A DNA stretch of 59,428 bases from Negativicutes bacterium (GCA_021372785.1 JAJFTT010000032.1:1-59428); one strand, 5' to 3'. Shown: positions 43,425 to 52,954, numbered from the stretch's first letter. Translations and numbers: made by a program. Notes: a model not told the origin generated them from the sequence alone.

Positions 43425-44609
43425 TCATCCTTTGAAAGCAGTCAGTAATTCCTGCAGTACTTCGGTGCAGTCCGCGATCAAACCATAATGACTGATTTCA
43501 AAAATCGGCGCCTGCGGATCGTTGTTCACAGCAATGATGCACTCGCTGCGACTGATCCCAGCCAAATGCTGAATCGCACCGGAAACACCAAAACTCAGCA
43601 GCAGCCTGGGCGCCACGGTAAAACCTGTTTGCCCAACCTGGTGCGCATACTCCGCCCAGCCCGCATCAACCAGCGGACGGGAAACACCGACCGCCGCACC
43701 CAGCAGTTCTGCCAGTTCGTAGATCCATTTCATATTTTTCGCATTACCGATTCCGCGGCCGGCCACCACCAAAATTTCCGCTTCGGCAATGGAAGCAGCC
43801 GCTGCGGCCGGCTCCGTTTGCAGCAGCCGCAGCGTTTGCGGCAAAGCTTGCGGGGCAGAACAGACAATCACTTCTCCCGAGCGCTGAAAATCCAAACCCG
43901 GTAACGCTAAAATACCGGGACGCACCGTTGCCATCTGCGGTCTGTGGTTCGGACAGATAATCGTCGCCAGTAAATTGCCGCCAAAGGCCGGTCTGGTTTG
44001 CTGCAGAAGGCCGCTGAGCGGGTCGATTTCCAAGACGGTGCAGTCGGCCGTCAAACCGGTGCGTTGCCTGGCGGCGACGCGCGGAGCTACCGAACGGCCA
44101 AAATCAGTTGCCCCAAAGAGGACCACTTCCGGACGGTATCCTTTTATCAAGTGACAAATCATCGTATAAAAAGCAGGCTCCAATTGTGCGGCGAATCGCG
44201 GATCCTGGCAGACATAAACCAGATCGGCGCCTGCCGCGATCAATTGCCTGGCCTGGAATGCTGTCTCAGCCGGGCTCAGCAGAACCGCTGCCAGACGGCA
44301 GCCGCGCAGTTTGGCAAGTTCGCTGGCTTTGCCCAGCAATTCGAAACTGACCGGCAGCAATTCGCCTGATTGGCTGCGCTCGCAGACTACCCAGATATCT
44401 TGATATGCCGTTAAATCAAGCGCAGGACTGTCTTCTTTTGCGATGCTGAGCGCGTTTTGGGGGCAGCTCTGCAAACAGATACCGCACAAAGTACAACCTT
44501 CCCCCAACACAGCTTTGCGGTTCTGCAGTGTCAGCGCCGCGGCTGGGCAACTTTTGCAGCAGAAACCACAGCCAATACAGAGATCCCGATCAATCCTCAA
44601 TCCAGTCAT
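43425..44609 (-). CDS. etfA: Electron transfer flavoprotein alpha subunit with N-terminal ferredoxin domain
   Basis: 394 residues. Two [4Fe-4S] motifs stand at the N-terminus (CIGCGFCCKSCP near 11 and CTLCGICLQSCP near 39). The EtfA adenosyl domain follows (LTAYQDIWVVCERSQSGELL) and the C-terminal FAD domain is complete (VVAGRGIGNAKNMKWIYELA, VSRPLVDAGWAEYAHQVGQTG, FGVSGAIQHLAGI, IIAVNNDPQAPIFEISHYGL). The extra ferredoxin domain is known from bifurcating lactate dehydrogenase (Lct) complexes of acetogens. It follows etfB directly. Confidence 0.92.
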   Translation of the reverse strand: MTGLRIDRDLCIGCGFCCKSCPAAALTLQNRKAVLGEGCTLCGICLQSCPQNALSIAKEDSPALDLTAYQDIWVVCERSQSGELLPVSFELLGKASELAKLRGCRLAAVLLSPAETAFQARQLIAAGADLVYVCQDPRFAAQLEPAFYTMICHLIKGYRPEVVLFGATDFGRSVAPRVAARQRTGLTADCTVLEIDPLSGLLQQTRPAFGGNLLATIICPNHRPQMATVRPGILALPGLDFQRSGEVIVCSAPQALPQTLRLLQTEPAAAAASIAEAEILVVAGRGIGNAKNMKWIYELAELLGAAVGVSRPLVDAGWAEYAHQVGQTGFTVAPRLLLSFGVSGAIQHLAGISRSECIIAVNNDPQAPIFEISHYGLIADCTEVLQELLTAFKG

Positions 44610-45392
44610 CTATTTCAGTTCCTCCCTGATCCGCGCAGCCAAAGCCTGCACCTGTTCTGTTAAGCTGCCCGCAAAGAAGACGCACGCATGGCTCCGCTGC
44701 GGTACGCCGGTGCGCACCACCTGGGTGGGTGAGCCGCTTAAGCCGCAGCGGCTGACATCCGCCTGCAGAGCCACCGCATCCAGCAATTGGAACGGCGCAG
44801 TTTCGCCAAACTCCACCCCGCTGATACTGGGCAGCCGCGGCTGATTGATATCTTTGGCAATGGTCAGCAAAGCCGGCAGCCTGATCTGCAGCAATTGGCG
44901 CTGACCGTCCAGACTGCGGCGCACCGTCATTTCCCGCGGCTTAATCTCGAGGATCTTCTCCACATTGGTCAGATGCGGTATTTCCAGGTGCTCCGCCAAT
45001 TCCGGCCCGATCTGCGCCGTATCGCCGTCAATGGCCATGCGTCCGCAGAGGATCAAATCAAAATCACCCAATTGCCTGACGCCCAGGCTCAAGACATAAG
45101 AAGTGGCCAAGGTGTCGGCACCGGCAAAAGCACGGTCGGATAACAGCAGGGCCCGATCGGCGCCGCGACTCAGCGCATCCCGCAGTAAGCGTTCCGTGGC
45201 CGGAATGCCCATGCTGATCACGCTGATTTCGCCGCCCAGTTGTTCTTTGATTTCAATGGCCTGTTCCAGCGCATAGGTATCGAAGGGATTGATCACCGAC
45301 TGATTGCCGTCGCGCAAAATTGTTTTCGTGACCGGATCGAGTCGCACTTCATTGGAAGAAGGCACTTGTTTGATACAAACGATGATTTTCAT
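44610..45392 (-). CDS. etfB: Electron transfer flavoprotein beta subunit
   Basis: 260 residues. KIIVCIKQVPSSNEVRLDP at the start, the EtfB block INPFDTYALEQAIEIKEQ and ISMGIPATERLLRDALSRGAD, LILCGRMAIDGDTAQIGPELAE and the AMP/FAD-binding loop. The IDGDTAQIGPELAE segment is typical of the group that holds a second FAD. It overlaps the oxidase gene by 4 bases (ATGA). With the FAD oxidase it should form a complex that passes electrons to ferredoxin. Confidence 0.94.
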   Translation of the reverse strand: MKIIVCIKQVPSSNEVRLDPVTKTILRDGNQSVINPFDTYALEQAIEIKEQLGGEISVISMGIPATERLLRDALSRGADRALLLSDRAFAGADTLATSYVLSLGVRQLGDFDLILCGRMAIDGDTAQIGPELAEHLEIPHLTNVEKILEIKPREMTVRRSLDGQRQLLQIRLPALLTIAKDINQPRLPSISGVEFGETAPFQLLDAVALQADVSRCGLSGSPTQVVRTGVPQRSHACVFFAGSLTEQVQALAARIREELK

Positions 45393-46972
45393 ACCTTTTC
45401 GCCTCCATCCGCCTCGAATAAATTACCGTTGCCCAACAGATTCCGCGGGTCAAAGACCTTTTTTAAAGCTGCCATCTCGGCAATATGCTCTGCTCCGTAC
45501 ATGGTCAGCAGCATCTTGGTTTTCAGTTTGCCTACGCCGTGCTCCGCCGCCACCGCGCCGCCCATTTGGCAGATTTGGGCTGCCCATTGCTGATATAAGG
45601 CTTTGCCTTTCCAAAAATCCGCTTCATTGCGAGGCAGAATATTCACATGCAGGTGATTGTTGCCGATATGACCCCATATGGCCGACTGCAGCTGATTTTC
45701 CCGTAAACCCCGGCGATAGAGCGCCACAACTTGAGCCAATTGATCATCCGGTACCGACATATCCGTGCCTAATTTTGTGATCATCGGATAATTTTGTTTG
45801 CGGCGATCAATCAGCAGATTGGCGCTTTCCGGAACGGCATGGCGGAAGAACTGTAATTGGGTCAGATCCGCTTCTGTTCTGGCAACCCAGGTATCCGCTT
45901 TATTGCCGCCAGATTGCTGCAGAACAGCCCCGATCTGCCGCAACTGCGCTAAGGCTTCGGCTGCATCCTGACAATGCAGTTCGGTGTAAATACAGTAGCG
46001 ATAGGATTCCGGCACCTCCGGCAGGCGGGCGAAGGCGCTGCTCAGGCGTTTTTGCTGGCGCAGCAGCTCCAGCGCATCCGCATCAAAGGCTTCCAGGGCT
46101 GCCAGATGCTGTACTTGGCTGCGCAGCCGCATGGTAAACTGAACAGCCTGATCCTCATCGGCAAAAAAGCAGCTGACCCCCCAAATCAGCCTGGGATGTT
46201 CCATCAGCGCCAGCTCAATTGCCGTGATCACACCCAGGGTACCGTCTGAGCCAATCAGGAGATCGATCGCATCCATATTATCTTCAATATAATAACCGGA
46301 GGCGCTCTTGGTTTGCGGCATCCGGTATGTAGGCAGATTCAGTTCCAGAGTCTCCTGATTCGTCAGCGGCAGAGATAAACGGCGGCCACGGGCAAACACC
46401 TCGCCGCGGCGTAAGGCAATCATACGGCCGTCGCTCAGCAGCATGCGCAGCGCGCTGATGTGATGACGGATCGGACCGTAGAGGAAAGTGCGAGCGCCGG
46501 AGGCATTGCAGGCTGTCATACCGCCAATCGTAGCCGATGCTTCGGTTGGATCCGGCGCAAAAAATTGCCGCGGGGCTTTGCCAAAGTCCTCATAAGCCTG
46601 CAAAGCAGCCGTATCCCAGCCGGAGCTGGCAAATTGCTTTTTTTTAATCATTTTTTTGAACTCCGATAAAACCAAACCCGGTTGGACGGTAAAATAAAAC
46701 CGTCCCGATTCATCCCGGCGGCAGCCGATCACCCGATTCATCCGGCTCAGATTCATCACATGCCCCCGCAAGGGCACAGCGGCGGCAGCCAGACCCGTAC
46801 GGGCTCCCTGAATGGTCAGCGGTGTCGCGCTTTGATATAGGTACGCAAGTATAGAAAGGATTTCCGCTTCGCTGACCGGAAAAGAAATACTGTCCGCCTG
46901 ACCGACTGTCCGCGATTCGTCCCGCAGATATTCCGCATATTGCTCATTCAGCGGTTTGATTAAGTTGTTCAT
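45389..46972 (-). CDS. FAD-linked 2-hydroxyacid oxidase (GlcD/LctD type)
   Basis: 527 residues. FAD-binding PCMH domain: FPVSEAEILSILAYLYQSATPLTIQGARTGLAAAAVP (about 30-65) and TEASATIGGMTACNASGARTFLYGPIRHH (about 145-175), DLLIGSDGTLGVITAIEL, and the C-terminal catalytic block GHIGNNHLHVNILP and GGAVAAEHGVGKLKTKMLL. First gene of glcD-etfB-etfA. It resembles the lactate dehydrogenase subunit of bifurcating Lct complexes, but it is about 60 residues longer than LctD; lactate, glycolate or another 2-hydroxyacid are all possible. The D-2-hydroxyacid dehydrogenase at 50919 is a separate enzyme. Confidence 0.88.
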   Translation of the reverse strand: MNNLIKPLNEQYAEYLRDESRTVGQADSISFPVSEAEILSILAYLYQSATPLTIQGARTGLAAAAVPLRGHVMNLSRMNRVIGCRRDESGRFYFTVQPGLVLSEFKKMIKKKQFASSGWDTAALQAYEDFGKAPRQFFAPDPTEASATIGGMTACNASGARTFLYGPIRHHISALRMLLSDGRMIALRRGEVFARGRRLSLPLTNQETLELNLPTYRMPQTKSASGYYIEDNMDAIDLLIGSDGTLGVITAIELALMEHPRLIWGVSCFFADEDQAVQFTMRLRSQVQHLAALEAFDADALELLRQQKRLSSAFARLPEVPESYRYCIYTELHCQDAAEALAQLRQIGAVLQQSGGNKADTWVARTEADLTQLQFFRHAVPESANLLIDRRKQNYPMITKLGTDMSVPDDQLAQVVALYRRGLRENQLQSAIWGHIGNNHLHVNILPRNEADFWKGKALYQQWAAQICQMGGAVAAEHGVGKLKTKMLLTMYGAEHIAEMAALKKVFDPRNLLGNGNLFEADGGEKV

Positions 46973-47009
46973 GAAAAAGGCCTCCCCGTCTGGATTATGG
47001 TAGCTGAAG

Positions 47010-47042
47010 ATCAGGCCGGAATCGAACCCATCCCGGCCTGAT
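47010..47042. other. 10-bp hairpin between the amidohydrolase and oxidase genes
   Basis: ATCAGGCCGG and CCGGCCTGAT enclose 13 bases that include GGTTCGATT on the minus strand. It lies between the stop of the amidohydrolase (47086) and the start of the oxidase (46972). There is no T run; it may weaken read-through or stabilise mRNA. Confidence 0.6.
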
Positions 47043-47085
47043 ACGCAAAGAAGGATTTCTATTTTTCAGCCTTACCCCAGGAAAA

Positions 47086-48708
47086 CTACGGCGATTTATA
47101 AACCACTTTCCCGTCGATCACCGTCTGCAGGACTTTTAAATCAGCAATTTTCTCCGGATCAATCCGCAAAATATCATCACTCAAAACTGCAAAATCCGCC
47201 AGTTTACCGGGTTCCAAACTGCCGATTTGGTGCTCCAGGCCCAGATAGTAAGCACCATTCTTGATGAACAGTTCCAGCATTTCCATCACACCAATACATT
47301 CTTCGCTGCCCAGCTGCACCCCGCGGGAGGTGCGGCGCGTCACTGCTGCCCGCATGCCCAGAAACGGGTTATAATGAGCGGACGTCATATCGGAATTAGC
47401 GAAAACGCGAATGCCGTTAGCCAGATAGGTGCGCAGCGGAATAAAGCGATTGACCCGCTCCACTTCCAAATTATGAAAATAAATATCCCCCTCTGCAAAG
47501 ATAAAGCCGGGCTGCACAGAAACGCCGATGTCACGGCGCCGCATGATTTCCAGGGCTTCTTGCGTTGGCAGATAACCATGAATGATATGGTGGCGGCGAG
47601 TTTCTACTCTGCTATCCTCGGCCATGATGCGATCAAAACTGCGGCAGGCAATGTCCTGGGCCAAATCGCCGCAGCAATGAATGCCGATCGACCAACCTGC
47701 CCGGTGACCGATGCGGAAATATTCCTCTAAACGGCTGATATCCAGGCGCAGCGGAATTTTTGTCTCGCTGCCGTCGAGCCAAGGCTCGTTCATCAGAGCA
47801 GTCTTGGAGCCGACACCACCGTCAATCGCCATTTTCAAGCCAGCCAGGCGCAGATAATCATCACCAAATCCCTCAAATATGCCCAGGGTCGGCACCAGAT
47901 TCTGCAGATCTTTACCTTGAGCGGCATACAATCCATACCAGGCCGGCATCATGGCGACACGCTGCGCCAATTTTCCGGCATTGCGCGTTTTTTGATAGGC
48001 CTTCATTTCCTGCGGACCGACACCCGGATCCAGCAAGGAGGTGATGCCGTATTTCAGATACTCCCGGCCGGCCCGCTCGATGGCCGCCATCAGCTCGCTT
48101 TCTTGGTCGGCAGTGCCGGCATTGCGGGGAATACAGGCCCGCACCGCGTTTTGCGCGCCATTGATCAGATAACCGTTCGGTTCACCGTCTTCCCGGCAGA
48201 CAATGGTTCCTCTTTCGGGTTGGGGGCTGCCTTTTTCTATCCCTGCCGCCTGAAGGGCCAAAGAATTGGCGACGCTGCCGGCAAAAAGGCGATGCAGCAG
48301 GACCGGATGATGCGGAGCCGCCTGATCCAATTCCCAGCACGTGGGCGGCCGATCTTCCTCAAACTGTGACTCAATCCAACCGGCGCCTTCGATCCAGCTG
48401 CCGGCAGGCAGGACCGCCGCTTTAGCGGCGACCAACCCCAGCAGATCGGCAATCGTTTTACAATCGAACAACAACACGCCGGCCATGCTGATTCCGGCTT
48501 CCACGACATGGTTATGGGAATCGATAATGCCGGGAATAACCGTTTGACCCTGCAAATCGATGATTTCCATGGAACCGTCCAGATTTTCCAACAACTCCTG
48601 ATTGCTGCCGGTCATGCTGATTATATTGCCGTCAACCAGCATTGCCTGCACGATTTCCCGTTTCTCATTCAGTGTAATGATATTTCCGTTATAATAGAGC
48701 TTCATCAT
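47086..48708 (-). CDS. Amidohydrolase family protein, YtcJ type
   Basis: 540 residues, the usual length for amidohydrolase_3 proteins. N-terminal KLYYNGNIITLNEKREIVQAMLVDG, HxH in VIPGIIDSHNHVVEAG, SIGIHCCGDLAQDI with the later histidine, HHIIHGYLP and the last ligand block FANSDMTSAHYNPFLGMR; ends with LEPGKLADFAVLSDDIL. It probably hydrolyses an amide or similar C-N bond; substrate unknown. The nucleotidyltransferase gene overlaps its 5' end by 20 bases. Confidence 0.88.
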   Translation of the reverse strand: MMKLYYNGNIITLNEKREIVQAMLVDGNIISMTGSNQELLENLDGSMEIIDLQGQTVIPGIIDSHNHVVEAGISMAGVLLFDCKTIADLLGLVAAKAAVLPAGSWIEGAGWIESQFEEDRPPTCWELDQAAPHHPVLLHRLFAGSVANSLALQAAGIEKGSPQPERGTIVCREDGEPNGYLINGAQNAVRACIPRNAGTADQESELMAAIERAGREYLKYGITSLLDPGVGPQEMKAYQKTRNAGKLAQRVAMMPAWYGLYAAQGKDLQNLVPTLGIFEGFGDDYLRLAGLKMAIDGGVGSKTALMNEPWLDGSETKIPLRLDISRLEEYFRIGHRAGWSIGIHCCGDLAQDIACRSFDRIMAEDSRVETRRHHIIHGYLPTQEALEIMRRRDIGVSVQPGFIFAEGDIYFHNLEVERVNRFIPLRTYLANGIRVFANSDMTSAHYNPFLGMRAAVTRRTSRGVQLGSEECIGVMEMLELFIKNGAYYLGLEHQIGSLEPGKLADFAVLSDDILRIDPEKIADLKVLQTVIDGKVVYKSP

Positions 48709-49684
48709 TCAGCTTGCCCTCCGCTTCCATTTTTGATTGAACTCTCATCGATTTTTTCTCATTCAGCATGATTTCCTGCAGCTTCATTTGGATCCTCTCG
48801 CATTGCGCCTGCACATTTGGTGTCAGACGGGCAGCCAGATACTCAGCCAATTGCAGATAGAGCAAGAGACCTGTCTCCACACGCTGCAGCAAAGGAAAAC
48901 CATCGGCCAAACCGAAGGCCAGCCCCATCATCTCCACCAAGTCTCTCCCTTTGGCTTCCGCCGAATACGCCAGACACAACTGCTCGTAAAAATCATTTTC
49001 GCTTTGCAATAAAACCCCTTTGGCTACCAGCATCAATTTAACCAGACCGTAAGTCAAGCCATAGAGACCCAGCAGCATTTTACCATCCTGTTTATCCCGC
49101 ACTCCCGCCATTGCTTTATAACATTCTTCCTGCCAGACCAGCATTTCACGATTCAGGTACGCATCGGCTTTTTGCCGCATAGTTTCATCCCAGACAAAAG
49201 CATACGCATCCTGCTGCAGCCGCCGTAAGATTCCTCTTGGATCATAAAGAATCCGCATTTGCCGTAAGCCGATCATATCATAGACAGCTCGCACCGGATC
49301 AGCAAAGCAGAGGCGTAAATCTCTTTCAGCGCTGTGCTGAATCACCCGATAAACACCGTGATACAAATCAATTTGCGGCTCCGGTATCGCTGCGGCTTGT
49401 TCTTTTGTCAGGCAGATCACGTCCAAATCGCTGTATGGCGTGGCATCTCCTCTGGCATAACTGCCCATTACGGCAATCCCCTCGATCTCAGCGCAAATTA
49501 AATCAGGTGTCATGGCATCGATCTGTTCACTGGATAACAATCGGCTCACCACCCTTTCCAGACTCCGGCTTTTTCTGCTATTCCATTCTATTTCGGTTGA
49601 TCGTATTCCTGCCCTGCCGCCGCCGCAGTGAAAAACGCTGTCTGTTTTTAAAAAAATACTCTCTTGCGGATGAATTTTTTTCAA
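48689..49684 (-). CDS. Nucleotidyltransferase-domain protein
   Basis: Open frame of 331 residues; the TTG at 49684 has no ribosome site and the true start may lie up to 150 bases further in. The nucleotidyltransferase motif GSYARGDATPYSDLDVI lies near residue 74. The rest is helical (DAYAFVWDETMRQKADAYLN, NDFYEQLCLAYSAEAKGRDL), like the C-terminal domain of aminoglycoside-type or HEPN-linked transferases. A substrate cannot be named. Confidence 0.78.
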   Translation of the reverse strand: MKKIHPQESIFLKTDSVFHCGGGRAGIRSTEIEWNSRKSRSLERVVSRLLSSEQIDAMTPDLICAEIEGIAVMGSYARGDATPYSDLDVICLTKEQAAAIPEPQIDLYHGVYRVIQHSAERDLRLCFADPVRAVYDMIGLRQMRILYDPRGILRRLQQDAYAFVWDETMRQKADAYLNREMLVWQEECYKAMAGVRDKQDGKMLLGLYGLTYGLVKLMLVAKGVLLQSENDFYEQLCLAYSAEAKGRDLVEMMGLAFGLADGFPLLQRVETGLLLYLQLAEYLAARLTPNVQAQCERIQMKLQEIMLNEKKSMRVQSKMEAEGKLNDEALL

Positions 49685-49729
49685 TCTTATTCAAGCTTTT
49701 ATTGTACAATCAATACAGAGCTGATGCAA

Positions 49730-49926
49730 ATGAGAATTTTAATTGCGGAAGATGAACCACCTTTTTCCTACGCTTTTACCAAGCCGATACGTCCCGCGCC
49801 AGAGGCACCGGCAGTTAGAGTCTCTTGGGTTTGGCCATCGCAAAAAGCATTGCGGACGGACACAAAGGCCGAATCCGGATCAACGGTAAAACAGGCGAAT
49901 GGGTTGAATTCATCGTAACCCTCTAA
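49730..49926 (+). pseudogene. Two-component system remnant: response-regulator start joined to kinase end
   Basis: The frame starts with MRILIAEDEPP, the beginning of a response regulator receiver domain. After a few codons another frame gives RFYQADTSRARGTGS-stop-SLLGLAIAKSIADGHKG then RIRINGKTGEWVEFIVTL-stop, the G-box end of a histidine kinase. One large deletion has therefore removed the rest of both genes, and a stop and frameshift added damage. The strong terminator of the old operon (49951-49990) is still present. Confidence 0.82.
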
Positions 49927-49950
49927 AAAAGATTCAACAAAATGGGAAAA

Positions 49951-49990
49951 GCGAGGTTGGCAGAATGACTCTGTCAGCCTCGCTTTTTTT
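49951..49990 (+). terminator. Terminator of the lost two-component operon
   Basis: GCGAGG-TTGG-CAGA-ATGAC-TCTG-TCAG-CCTCGC followed by TTTTTTT. It ends seven bases before the stop of the gene at 49997 on the other strand and may act both ways. Confidence 0.88.
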
Positions 49991-49996
49991 CTTGAT

Positions 49997-50497
49997 TCAG
50001 ATTTTAGTGATCTCCACTTTATAAGGATGCGGCTGATCGCGATTGAAACTGGTGGTAATCAGGCAGCGTCCTTTGCTGCCCTCCACAATACCCGTTAGGA
50101 GGCCGTCCTTGCATAACTGCAAGCCTTGCAGTCCGTCGACTGTTCCAACGGCTTCTTCGATGTATTGCAGCAGTTGGTTGTAGCGTTCATGATACCGTTT
50201 CATGGTGTACGTTTCGATCAAAGCCGGAATCTCCGCATTGGGAGTCTGGATCAATTCCAGCACAAATTCGTCTTTCGCGTATTTTTGACAATAAGCTGCA
50301 TAGACCGCGTCCCGGTGGTTTAAATCGTTTTCACCCATGAAGTCATTCTGTCCGCTGACCAAATCGAGTTCCAGCTGATGCAATTCGGCGGCTACTCTGA
50401 GATACATTGCTTTCTCAGTTTGCTGATAGTTCGTAAAAAATTCGACGATAGCCGGAATCCCGGAAATACAGGCATCCATGCGCATAGCGATCGGCAT
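49997..50497 (-). CDS. Hypothetical protein, helical then beta
   Basis: 166 residues from the ATG at 50497, eight bases after AAAGGAG; the frame is open further upstream to 50539. No family recognised. A helical first two thirds (FTNYQQTEKAMYLRVAAELH, ETYTMKRYHERYNQLLQYIE) is followed by a beta-rich end (GLLTGIVEGSKGRCLITTSF). No membrane segment or signal. It is a single gene with a near-consensus promoter and a leader of about 70 bases. Confidence 0.75.
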   Translation of the reverse strand: MPIAMRMDACISGIPAIVEFFTNYQQTEKAMYLRVAAELHQLELDLVSGQNDFMGENDLNHRDAVYAAYCQKYAKDEFVLELIQTPNAEIPALIETYTMKRYHERYNQLLQYIEEAVGTVDGLQGLQLCKDGLLTGIVEGSKGRCLITTSFNRDQPHPYKVEITKI

Positions 50498-50571
50498 TGA
50501 AAAAACTCCTTTCTCTGCAAAATCGGCTTTCACTGTCAAAAATTTTTCTGACCCTTCCTTTTTACTGTTTA

Positions 50572-50599
50572 ATTATAACATATGCCATGTGATTGTCAA
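50572..50599 (-). promoter_or_regulatory. Promoter of the hypothetical gene at 49997
   Basis: Minus strand TTGACA (50599-50594), 16 bases, TATAAT (50577-50572). Consensus hexamers. The rest of the gap up to 50918 shows nothing I can support. Confidence 0.88.
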
Positions 50600-50918
50600 A
50601 TTTTTTCTGTTGATTCAGGCTTATTCAGACAATTCCAATGAACTATGAACTGCTGCCCGGCCTTCCATTCAAGGTCGCTTTGCCCGTCTCCCTCAAAAGT
50701 ACCGGATAAACTAACATCGGCAGAGAATTGGTTTTATTGACTCAAACAGAATGGAACGGAGAATCGCTTATTTTTTTACTTGTGGTTTCCTGCATCTCCG
50801 CTTTGGTCAGCGCGTCAAGCGGTCATTCTGTTTGCTCAGCATAAGGAGCAAGGGCGAAACGAGTTTTCAAAGCCGCACCGCTCCTTTTGAAAGTTCAATA
50901 TTGCACCTACCGAACAGA

Positions 50919-51914
50919 TTAAGCCGGGACTACCTCATCGACAAGCGGTTCTCCTTTGGCAAAGCGAACGGCGTTTTCCACCACTTCAACCAGTTCTTTT
51001 CTTTTCCCTTCCACACTCATATCGGCAGCGTGCGGCGTGATCACAATATTTTCCAGGGCAAACAATTCTTTGAGCAGCGCCTGATCCAGGCCGCCGGTCG
51101 CCCTGACTTCCAGTTCATGTTCCAGGACATCAATGCCGGCACCCCAAATCATCCCCTCTTTCAGAGCCGTGAGCAAATCCTGATCCAGGGCCACTTTCCC
51201 TCTGGAAATATTGATATAAATGGCAGTTGGCTTCATCATTTTGAATTTAGCCAGATCCATATAAGCGGTTGTCTCCGCCGACAGTGGCATATTGGTGGTG
51301 ACCACATCGGACATCCGCAATAAGGTTTCCAGATCGGTATAGACGGCGCCGCATTCCGTTTCAAACGCCGGATTTCTTTTCCGGTTATGATAAAGAACAG
51401 TCATTTGAAAACCGCTTAATTTGCGGGCAATCTCCTGACCGATGTTGCCTGCGCCAATGATCCCTAAAGTTTTTCCGGTCAAATCCAGCCCCAGTCTGCC
51501 GCCGTCTCCATGCTGCCATTGCCCGCTTTTGGCGCGCTTGTTGCGCGCGGGAATCATCTTCGCCACAGCCAGTATCAGGGCAATGGCATGCTCGGCACAG
51601 ACATCCCGTTTTGCCCAGCCATTATTGGAAAAACGGACACCGCGCTCTCTGGCATAGGCAACATCAAAACCATCGAAGCCGGCTGAGGTGCTGGAAATAT
51701 ATTTCAGCATCGGCAGTTGATCCAGGACGGTGCGCGTAAAGCGGCCGGTGCCGCTGATCACAACATCGATCCCCGCCAGCAATTCGACAAAAGCATCTCC
51801 CTGCGGCGGCGTTTCGGTCTCCTGCACTTCATGACAAACAATATCATAATAGGGTTCCAGTTGGTCCAGGTATGGTTGATCCAGTTTCTTTTCAATGTAT
51901 AACTTCATTTTCAT
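50919..51914 (-). CDS. D-2-hydroxyacid dehydrogenase
   Basis: 331 residues of the NAD-dependent D-isomer dehydrogenase family. Catalytic domain split around a Rossmann domain with LGIIGAGNIGQEIARKLSG; the catalytic arginine (INISRGKVALDQ), glutamate (GIDVLEHELE) and histidine (ITPHAADM) are in the expected order. It reduces 2-oxo acids to D-2-hydroxy acids or the reverse; substrate unknown. An AGGAATTGCG site precedes the start. Confidence 0.93.
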   Translation of the reverse strand: MKMKLYIEKKLDQPYLDQLEPYYDIVCHEVQETETPPQGDAFVELLAGIDVVISGTGRFTRTVLDQLPMLKYISSTSAGFDGFDVAYARERGVRFSNNGWAKRDVCAEHAIALILAVAKMIPARNKRAKSGQWQHGDGGRLGLDLTGKTLGIIGAGNIGQEIARKLSGFQMTVLYHNRKRNPAFETECGAVYTDLETLLRMSDVVTTNMPLSAETTAYMDLAKFKMMKPTAIYINISRGKVALDQDLLTALKEGMIWGAGIDVLEHELEVRATGGLDQALLKELFALENIVITPHAADMSVEGKRKELVEVVENAVRFAKGEPLVDEVVPA

Positions 51915-51964
51915 CGCAATTCCTCCCAGTTATTCTCCGGAGAGCCGCAGCTCCTTCTGCCGGT

Positions 51965-51982
51965 GTGAGGCAACAGCCTCAC
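51965..51982. other. 7-bp GC-rich hairpin in the dehydrogenase leader
   Basis: GTGAGGC-AACA-GCCTCAC, 51 bases upstream of the dehydrogenase start. No T run. Between it and the terminator at 52108 nothing else is visible. Confidence 0.5.
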
Positions 51983-52107
51983 GAAAAAACCATATTCAAC
52001 AAGAAATTCGCTGCCGGCTGCAAAATACCTGCCCGTCTTGCAAAGGTAGCTACTTTTTTATGCAACCGCTCACGATTTGCTCAAAACATGAGCCACAAGA
52101 GGTAACT

Positions 52108-52146
52108 AAAAGGGTTTGTTGTCTATTCTAAACAGACAGCAAACCC
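52108..52146 (-). terminator. Terminator of the ABC permease operon
   Basis: On the minus strand GGGTTTGCTGTCT pairs with AGACAACAAACCC (one G-T wobble) around nine bases and is followed by TTTTAG. It lies about 80 bases past the ATPase gene. Confidence 0.8.
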
Positions 52147-52225
52147 CTGAAGCTGCATCGTTTCTTCACGAACCAGACTCTTGACGGCGATTCGGATTAC
52201 TGCCGTTTCGTCGCGGACACGTTTT

Positions 52226-52954
52226 TTACGAAGCCGGCAGCGCATCCGGCTGTAATTCCACCGCTTCAATCTTACCGTCTCTTAAACGGATTACTCTCTG
52301 CGCGTACTGCGTCAAGCCTGTATCGTGCGTGATAATCACAAAGGTCTGTTTTTCGATTTCCCGGAATTTTTGGAACAAGCTAATCACAATATCCCTGGTT
52401 CGGCTGTCGAGATTGCCGGTTGGTTCATCAGCAAGCACAACTGCCGGTCTATTGATCAGAGATCTGGCGATGGCTACTCGTTGCTGCTCGCCGCCGGAGA
52501 GCTGATCCGGTCGATGATGCGCTCTTGGCGTTAAGCCAACTTCATTCAACAGGAAGGCAGCTCGTTCTCTTGCCTCTTTTTTACTGCCGCCCATGATTTT
52601 CAGCGGCAGCTCCACGTTTTCCAAAGCCGAAAGATGCGGAATTAGATTGAAAAACTGAAAGACATAGCCGATACTTTTTCTGCGCATCAAGGCCAAACGA
52701 TCTTCGGACAGCGACACGATGGATTGTCCATTGATGCGGATATCTCCGCTGATTGGCCGATCGAGTCCTCCGATTAAGCTTAATAACGTACTCTTGCCAC
52801 TGCCGGAAGGACCGACAATCATGGCAATTTCACCGGACATCACCTGCAGATTGACATTGTTGACGGCATAAACTGCTTCTCCTAAATAAAACGCTTTGTT
52901 GAGATTGATCGTTTCCAGAATAATCTGCGGACTGTTTTGACTCTCTTCCTTCAT
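52226..52954 (-). CDS. ABC transporter ATP-binding protein, MacB/LolD type
   Basis: 242 residues. Walker [12 protein letters not shown] near residue 51, Q-loop [20 protein letters not shown], signature [13 protein letters not shown], Walker [14 protein letters not shown] and H-loop ITHDTGL. The group works with FtsX-type permeases in lipoprotein release, antibiotic export or mechanical signal transfer. It is the only ATPase of the operon and must serve both permease pairs; it starts 4 bases inside the last permease gene. Confidence 0.95.
   Translation of the reverse strand: MKEESQNSPQIILETINLNKAFYLGEAVYAVNNVNLQVMSGEIAMIVGPSGSGKSTLLSLIGGLDRPISGDIRINGQSIVSLSEDRLALMRRKSIGYVFQFFNLIPHLSALENVELPLKIMGGSKKEARERAAFLLNEVGLTPRAHHRPDQLSGGEQQRVAIARSLINRPAVVLADEPTGNLDSRTRDIVISLFQKFREIEKQTFVIITHDTGLTQYAQRVIRLRDGKIEAVELQPDALPAS

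Noticed and set aside
47010-47042. tRNA-like T-arm (GGTTCGATTCC) on the minus strand
   Set aside because: The TTCGATT lies in the loop of a 10-bp hairpin; there is no acceptor stem, D arm or anticodon arm around it.
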